The position numbers and the translations under genes are program-made. 19,856 bases of DNA, from contig REAV01000078.1 of NCBI GenBank assembly GCA_004294465.1, forward strand, positions 1-19,856. Reading direction: 5' to 3'. This DNA is from Sphingobacteriia bacterium (GTDB taxonomy: Bacteria; Bacteroidota; Bacteroidia; Chitinophagales; Chitinophagaceae). Positions 15,466 through 19,856 of the stretch are shown piece by piece (position 1 is the stretch's first letter; every line of letters begins with the position of its first letter). The notes below the pieces were generated by a model, which was not told the DNA's origin, did no database searches, and worked only from the letters and a program-made list of their open reading frames with translations.

Positions 15466-16119
15466 ATGGTCATCAATTTAAGCGACAATCACAGTCTTGT
15501 AAGCAATTGGGTTTCTGAACTTAGAAATACGGAAGTGCAGGAAGATAGAATGCGTTTTCGCAGAAATCTGGAAAGAATTGGAGAAATCGCAGCTTATGAA
15601 ATTAGTAAGCAATTGCCATGGAAAGTTCAGGAAACGCCTACTCCATTAGGAACTCATGAGAGTAAGGTATTAGCTGCTCAACCTGTTTTGGCTACTATTC
15701 TTAGAGCAGGTTTGCCTTTGCACAATGGCATGCTCAATTATTTTGATAAAGCAGACAATGCATTTATTTCTGCTTATAGAAAGCATCACCGCGATGGTAG
15801 TTTCGAAATTAGTTTAGAATACATGAGCTGCCCTGCTTTAGACGATCGTATCATTATTATTAGCGACCCTATGTTAGCCACAGGAGCATCAATAGTAAAA
15901 ACTATTCAATACATGAAAAATCAGGGAAACCCTGCTTCAATTCATGTTGTAGTTGCTATTGCTTGTACAGTGGGTATTGAATACATCATCAGAGAATGTG
16001 GAGAAGCAGTAACCATTTGGTGTGGTGATATTGACGACGAATTAACAGCCAAGGGATATATTGTTCCAGGCTTAGGAGATGCCGGAGATTTGGCATTTGG
16101 TACCAAAGTTCAATCATAG
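15466..16119 (+). CDS. upp: Uracil phosphoribosyltransferase
   Basis: A 217-residue cytosolic enzyme forming UMP from uracil and PRPP. The PRPP-binding loop is ISDPMLATGAS at 132-142. The ATILRAGLPL segment (76-85) and the uracil-binding GYIVPGLGDAGDLAFG (197-212) are complete. Length fits the roughly 210-residue family. It is divergent from the small lipoprotein gene and lies near ade, both serving free-base salvage. The PorP/SprF gene starts 33 bp downstream, but no functional link is expected. Confidence 0.95.
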   Translation: MVINLSDNHSLVSNWVSELRNTEVQEDRMRFRRNLERIGEIAAYEISKQLPWKVQETPTPLGTHESKVLAAQPVLATILRAGLPLHNGMLNYFDKADNAFISAYRKHHRDGSFEISLEYMSCPALDDRIIIISDPMLATGASIVKTIQYMKNQGNPASIHVVVAIACTVGIEYIIRECGEAVTIWCGDIDDELTAKGYIVPGLGDAGDLAFGTKVQS

Positions 16120-16152
16120 GTTATTGAAACAGTTGGAAAATGTATATAGCTT

Positions 16153-17154
16153 ATGCGGCCACTCATTTTATTATATCTCTTATTAATGACCGTATCAGCT
16201 CATGCACAAGACCCACATTTCTCTCAATTTTTTTCATCACCACTAACGCTTAATCCTGCATTTACAGGAAAGTTTTTTGGTACCTATCGCATTTCGGGAA
16301 ACTACCGCAATCAATGGCCTACACTTAATAATGCTTTTACAACTGCCACTGCTTCTGTTGACTTCCACGCCTTTCAAAATAAAATTGCCGATAACGATAC
16401 CTGGGGATTTGGTGCAATGGCTTATAATGACAACAGCGCTGCAGGAGCAGTTAAGTTTAATTATTTTACTGCTTCAACTGCCTATCATAAAGGATTGGAT
16501 GAAGATGGGCAACATCAATTGAGTGCAGGATTTCAGGTGACTTATGCCAATATGCTGGTGAATACCAGTTTACTCACTTTCGAAGATCAATTAACCACTT
16601 CAGGTTTCACTGGAGTAACATCAGAAGTATTTAGCTCGAGTACATTAAATGCCAATTATGTTGATTTTAACGCTGGTCTTCTGTACAATGGAAGCACCAA
16701 TGATCGAAACAATTTTTATTTCGGTTTAAGCATGTATCATATAAATCGTCCGGTACAAAAATTTACTGGTGCTGCATATAATTTAGCACCAAGGGTCAAT
16801 TTTCATGCAGGAGGATATATGCCCATTGGTGAAACTACTTCATTGCATTTGAGTGGTTTACAAATGTTTCAAGGTGGATATTCAGAAACAATGATAGGAG
16901 GAGCAGTACAACTCAATACAAATCCAAATGATATCAAATCAACCAGTTTATATATTGGCACCTGGGTTAGATTCAATGATGCGATCATACCCTATGCAGG
17001 ATTAGAATTTGGAGATTATCGTTTAGGCATTTCTTACGATTATAATGCCCAATTGATCAGAACAGCCACACAGAATAGAGGCGGAATTGAAGTTTCCTTG
17101 ATTTATATCAGAAGACCATCCACAGACAGGCCAGTGAACTGCCCTAAATTTTAA
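16153..17154 (+). CDS. PorP/SprF-family outer-membrane protein (type IX secretion-associated)
   Basis: A 333-residue protein with a signal peptide (about 1-18, ending SAHA) and a mature start QDPHFSQFFSSPLTLNPAFTG, the hallmark opening of the PorP/SprF family. The rest is alternating strands with many aromatic and glycine residues, including NFYFGLSMYHINRP, APRVNFHAGGYMPIG and LGISYDY, consistent with an outer-membrane beta barrel. Family members take part in type IX secretion and gliding in Bacteroidota; SprF-type proteins are often partners of particular secreted adhesins. Here no porK/L/M/N or gld gene and no large T9SS cargo is next to it, so this is a stand-alone paralog whose partner is unknown. 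Confidence 0.9.
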   Translation: MRPLILLYLLLMTVSAHAQDPHFSQFFSSPLTLNPAFTGKFFGTYRISGNYRNQWPTLNNAFTTATASVDFHAFQNKIADNDTWGFGAMAYNDNSAAGAVKFNYFTASTAYHKGLDEDGQHQLSAGFQVTYANMLVNTSLLTFEDQLTTSGFTGVTSEVFSSSTLNANYVDFNAGLLYNGSTNDRNNFYFGLSMYHINRPVQKFTGAAYNLAPRVNFHAGGYMPIGETTSLHLSGLQMFQGGYSETMIGGAVQLNTNPNDIKSTSLYIGTWVRFNDAIIPYAGLEFGDYRLGISYDYNAQLIRTATQNRGGIEVSLIYIRRPSTDRPVNCPKF

Positions 17155-17168
17155 TGAGACTAGTTTAT

Positions 17169-17176
17169 TATCTTAG
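17169..17176 (+). promoter_or_regulatory. Possible -7 element for the EI24-domain gene
   Basis: TATCTTAG fits seven of eight positions of TAnnTTTG, 15 nt before the TTG start at 17192. It offers modest support for that start and for a transcript separate from PorP/SprF. Confidence 0.25.
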
Positions 17177-17191
17177 CGGAAATCCCCCGAT

Positions 17192-17971
17192 TTGCTCAAA
17201 GAAATTATCATAGCAATACAAGCTTATTTTCAGGCCCATCGATTTATCAGAAAGCATAAATTATGGAAATGGATTGTAATTCCTGGAATCATATATACGG
17301 TATTGTTTATTTTCGGAATGTATCTTTTTAGCAGTACTTCAAGCAATTTCATTGAATGGATTGCATTGAAAACAGGATTGAAAAGCTGGCTCGATAAAGA
17401 AAACAGTGGGTTCATGGGATTTATTTTTACCATGGGAGGGTTGATTCTTTGGCTGGTATTAATGCTATTTTATTTCTCCTTGTTTAAATATTTATTCCTC
17501 ATTATCGGCTCACCTGTTTTTGCTTATTTGAGTGAAAAAACAGAAGCTATTATGGAAGGCAAGGATTTTCCCTTTAGTTTTTCGCAACTGATTAAAGATA
17601 TTGTTAGAGGCATTCAATTAGCTGGAAGAAATAGTTTATGGCAATCAGTATATGCGGTAAGTATTGTGCTTTTTAGTTTGATTCCCGTTGTAGGTTGGTT
17701 AACGCCTGTATTAGCCATCACCATTGATTGTTATTATTACGGATTCTCTATGCTCGATTATAGTATGGAAAGAAAAAACAAATCTGCTGCTGAAAGTATT
17801 TTCTTTATTGGTTCGCACAAAGGATTGGCAATTGGCAATGGTATGGTTTTTTATTTAATGCATTTTATTCCAATCATTGGTTGGATATTAGCACCCACCT
17901 ACGCCGTAGTTGCGGCAACGTTGAGCGTTTATCCTATCAATCAAAAACAAGTTGTTAACCCATCCATATGA
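17192..17971 (+). CDS. EI24-domain (CysZ-like) integral membrane protein
   Basis: A 259-residue inner-membrane protein with hydrophobic segments at about 26-48, 74-110 (long enough for two passes), 152-182 and 218-247. The overall pattern and stretches such as IIGSPVFAYLSEKTEAIMEGK, DCYYYGFSMLDYSMER and FFIGSHKGLAIGNG are typical of the EI24/CysZ family. E. coli CysZ is linked to sulphate uptake, but no sulphate-assimilation gene is nearby, so that role should not be assumed. The start is a TTG at 17192, since the first in-frame ATG is inside the first membrane segment. Its stop overlaps the start of the next gene by 4 bp (ATGA), indicating translational coupling. Confidence 0.8.
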   Translation: MLKEIIIAIQAYFQAHRFIRKHKLWKWIVIPGIIYTVLFIFGMYLFSSTSSNFIEWIALKTGLKSWLDKENSGFMGFIFTMGGLILWLVLMLFYFSLFKYLFLIIGSPVFAYLSEKTEAIMEGKDFPFSFSQLIKDIVRGIQLAGRNSLWQSVYAVSIVLFSLIPVVGWLTPVLAITIDCYYYGFSMLDYSMERKNKSAAESIFFIGSHKGLAIGNGMVFYLMHFIPIIGWILAPTYAVVAATLSVYPINQKQVVNPSI

Positions 17972-18669
17972 GTAAAGGAAAAGTATATTTAATTCCTTCC
18001 GTTTTACAAGAAGATGCTTTACAAACCATTCCAACATATATCATTGATTCAATAAAAGATTGCCAGGTTTTTTTTGTTGAAACCGAAAAAAATACCCGAC
18101 GATTTTTTAAAAAAATATGGAAGGAAATGGTCATTGACGATTACCAATGGTTCGCTATTCATAAAGCAGAAGAATCAGTTAAGTCTGCTTTTTTAGTCGC
18201 ATTGAATGAAGGGAAAAATATTGGTATTGTGAGTGATGCAGGATGTCCTGGCATTGCAGATCCGGGTCAATTATTGATTGAATTGGCTCAACAAAATCAT
18301 ATTGTTGTTCAACCCCTTGTTGGGCCTAGTTCTATTTTACTGGCTTTAATGGCCAGTGGAATGAATGGGCAAAATTTTCATTTTCATGGATATTTACCCA
18401 TTGATGGTTTGGAAAGAAAGAAAAAATTAAAAGAATTGGAAGCTGATTCTTTGATCAAAAAAACCACCCATATTTTTATTGAAACACCTTATAGAAATAA
18501 CCAATTATTAACCGATATCATTCAAGCTTGTAAACCAATGACAAAAATTTGCATTGGCGTTGATATCACTGGACCAGCAGAAAAAATTCAAACTAAAGCA
18601 GCAAGTGACTGGAATAAACAATTGCCAGAACTACATAAAATACCAACGATTTTTTTAATACAGGCTTAA
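17968..18669 (+). CDS. RsmI-like SAM-dependent methyltransferase (tetrapyrrole methylase family)
   Basis: A 233-residue protein of the SAM-dependent tetrapyrrole-methylase/RsmI superfamily. Blocks line up with RsmI, the 16S rRNA C1402 2'-O-methyltransferase: GIVSDAGCPGIADPG (86-100), PLVGPSSILLALMASGMNGQ (116-135), then FHFHGYLP (137-144), and IFIETPYRN further on. However, the N-terminal glycine-rich motif usual in RsmI (LYVVATPIGN) is altered to VYLIPSVLQ, and the length is shorter than the roughly 280-residue RsmI. It is likely the RsmI-like paralog common in Bacteroidota rather than RsmI itself, with unknown substrate. It overlaps the EI24 gene by 4 bp. Confidence 0.85.
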   Translation: MSKGKVYLIPSVLQEDALQTIPTYIIDSIKDCQVFFVETEKNTRRFFKKIWKEMVIDDYQWFAIHKAEESVKSAFLVALNEGKNIGIVSDAGCPGIADPGQLLIELAQQNHIVVQPLVGPSSILLALMASGMNGQNFHFHGYLPIDGLERKKKLKELEADSLIKKTTHIFIETPYRNNQLLTDIIQACKPMTKICIGVDITGPAEKIQTKAASDWNKQLPELHKIPTIFLIQA

Positions 18670-18684
18670 TGCTTATGAGTTAGC

Positions 18685-19071
18685 TTATTTAGGCTTGATG
18701 ATTGACTCTTCCACTACACCTCTTACTTCTAATACACTATCTACAACATAAGATTGCATGCCTCTCCAAGGCAATGATCCCAGATATCTTTTATAATGTA
18801 GGTTCACTTCTCTGCCAGAATTTTTACTGAGTATTTCAGCAACTTTTTTATCTGTTACACTAAAAGTAAATTCATTGCTCTGCACATTTGCCTGAAAACC
18901 ACTTTGAATGATTTTGCCTTCGTTGGTTTTAAACAAAAACCCTTTTTCCTGAAAAGTATTGAGCTGTCCTGCTTTGGTTCCTTCGGCATAAACAAAATAA
19001 AATCTCCAATAAATAAATCCAGCCAATGCCAAGATTAAAATGGTAAAGAAACTCCACAAAAATTTTTTCAT
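18685..19071 (-). CDS. Membrane-anchored small protein of unknown function
   Basis: A 128-residue protein with one N-terminal hydrophobic segment (about 5-25, FLWSFFTILILALAGFIYWRF) and a periplasmic domain beginning VYAEGTKAGQLNTFQEKGFLFKTNEGKIIQSGF. The YxEGTxAGxL...KGFLFKTxEG pattern occurs in a family of small proteins widespread in Bacteroidota, some database entries of which are mislabelled 6-phosphogluconate dehydrogenase; there is no NADP-binding fold here. It starts 8 bp after the M28 peptidase stop, so the two are probably co-transcribed. It is convergent with the RsmI-like gene, 15 bp apart. Confidence 0.75.
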   Translation of the reverse strand: MKKFLWSFFTILILALAGFIYWRFYFVYAEGTKAGQLNTFQEKGFLFKTNEGKIIQSGFQANVQSNEFTFSVTDKKVAEILSKNSGREVNLHYKRYLGSLPWRGMQSYVVDSVLEVRGVVEESIIKPK

Positions 19072-19079
19072 AAAATTAT

Positions 19080-19856
19080 TTATAGTCCGTATTTGTCTAC
19101 AAGATAAACAAGTCCAGCCATATTGATGGCACCTAACAACAACTCTCTTTTGTTTACATTCTCAAACACATCAGATCGAGCATGATGGATGTCAAAATAT
19201 CGTTGATCGTCTGGGTCAAAACCTGCCAATGCAGTACCCATAGCTCTATTCAATGGCCCTATATCTGCTCCACCACCTCCCATTCTTAAATAGGTAGTTC
19301 CATATGGAAACAAAAGTGGTAACCAGGCTTGCATCTTTTTTAATTTTTCTTCTTCAATAGTAAATCCAAAACCTCTTGGAGTGAATCCGCCTGCATCGCT
19401 CTCTAAAGCAAATAAATGTTTTTCATTTTTTGCTTTTGCTTCTTCGGCATATTTGGTTCCACCTTTTAACCCATTTTCTTCATTGGCAAATAAAACAAAT
19501 CGAATGGTGTGTTTTGGTTTATATCCTAGTGCTTTGAATACCCTCAATATTTCCATAGTATGTACTACCCCTGCTCCATCATCATGTGCTCCTTCATTCA
19601 CATCCCAGCTATCTAAATGACCACCAATGGTAATATACTGATCAGGAAATTCAGTGCCTTTTAATTCGGCAATCACATTATGCCCTTTTGCATCAGGCAA
19701 AAAATGTCCATTGGTTTTAAAGGAAACTTCAAAACTGGATTTTTTACTTAAGTTCCAAACATAATCAGCATCATATCCACCCAAAGCAATAGCTGGAATT
19801 TTTGGAAAAGAATCATTGTAAGCCATTCCTCCTGTATGCGGATTATTATCGGTTGC
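19080..19856 (-). CDS. M28-family zinc metallopeptidase, C-terminal part (cut by window end)
   Basis: 258 residues of an M28 aminopeptidase or carboxypeptidase Q-like enzyme; the open frame continues past 19856, so the N-terminus with signal peptide is outside. Zinc-site groups in order: H in GGHLDSWD, D in GAHDDGAG, the E pair in ANEENGLKGG, D in ESDAGG and H in FDIHHARSD, all in the family order. The first visible residues (HTGGMAYNDSFPKIPAIAL) match the end of a protease-associated-like insert preceding the catalytic domain. An internal ATG at 19826 is not a start, since the reading frame and the family match extend upstream of it. It is probably periplasmic and involved in peptide degradation (inference). 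Confidence 0.9.
   Translation of the reverse strand, partial: ATDNNPHTGGMAYNDSFPKIPAIALGGYDADYVWNLSKKSSFEVSFKTNGHFLPDAKGHNVIAELKGTEFPDQYITIGGHLDSWDVNEGAHDDGAGVVHTMEILRVFKALGYKPKHTIRFVLFANEENGLKGGTKYAEEAKAKNEKHLFALESDAGGFTPRGFGFTIEEEKLKKMQAWLPLLFPYGTTYLRMGGGGADIGPLNRAMGTALAGFDPDDQRYFDIHHARSDVFENVNKRELLLGAINMAGLVYLVDKYGL

Noticed and set aside
15182..15481. Plus-strand frame opposite the small lipoprotein
   Set aside because: The minus strand has a clear lipoprotein signal; the plus frame runs into the upp start and has no recognisable content.
17192..17971. Sulphate permease CysZ as a firm function
   Set aside because: Family resemblance only; there are no sulphur-assimilation genes around, so I kept the neutral EI24-domain name.
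1..19856. tRNA, rRNA, riboswitch, insertion sequence, prophage or integrase
   Set aside because: No cloverleaf, rRNA-like stretch, transposase or integrase frame, or terminal inverted repeats were seen on either strand by eye. A covariance-model scan would be decisive for small RNAs.

Overview
The window is an AT-rich, gene-dense stretch of a Bacteroidota chromosome. A member of the Chitinophagaceae (Sediminibacterium-like) fits best, but this is an inference from gene content, not from a marker gene. Supporting signs are a PorP/SprF-family protein, a DUF5916 outer-membrane protein, a BNR/VPS10-like 1048-residue exoprotein, almost no Shine-Dalgarno sequences, several TTG/GTG starts, and TAnnTTTG-type -7 promoter elements. 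No gap between genes exceeds 300 bases. I see no rRNA, tRNA, CRISPR array, insertion sequence or phage gene.

Layout. (1) 1-1794: a rearranged C-terminal piece of an LptF/LptG-family permease runs in frame into a Tat-exported Mn-type superoxide dismutase, followed by an OsmC-family protein; the last two look like an oxidative-stress pair. (2) 1795-3908: a minus-strand family 2 glycosyltransferase is divergent from a CDF cation transporter. (3) 3955-6406: a plus-strand housekeeping run of M20 dipeptidase, S4-domain HslR-like protein and TrmD. (4) 6483-8699: a DUF5916/CBM9-like outer-membrane protein, convergent with (5) 8766-12831: a BNR-repeat exoprotein and a LolA-like secreted protein on the minus strand. 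A strong nested hairpin lies between the convergent genes. (6) 12945-16119: a small secreted orphan, adenine deaminase (ade), a minus-strand lipoprotein and uracil phosphoribosyltransferase (upp); ade and upp both serve nucleobase salvage. (7) 16153-18669: a PorP/SprF protein, an EI24-domain membrane protein and an RsmI-like methyltransferase overlapping it by 4 bp. (8) 18685-19856: a minus-strand pair of an anchored unknown protein and an M28 peptidase cut by the window end.

Most of the window is ordinary core-genome content. The one truly odd place is the first 640 bases. A 23-bp word occurs three times there, each time followed by different sequence. The first 99 bp repeat bases 513-611 exactly, and the permease stop codon is lost so that its frame continues into the superoxide dismutase. 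This could be a real tandem duplication or a contig-end assembly artefact, and the sequence alone cannot decide. I found no convincing new multi-gene system.
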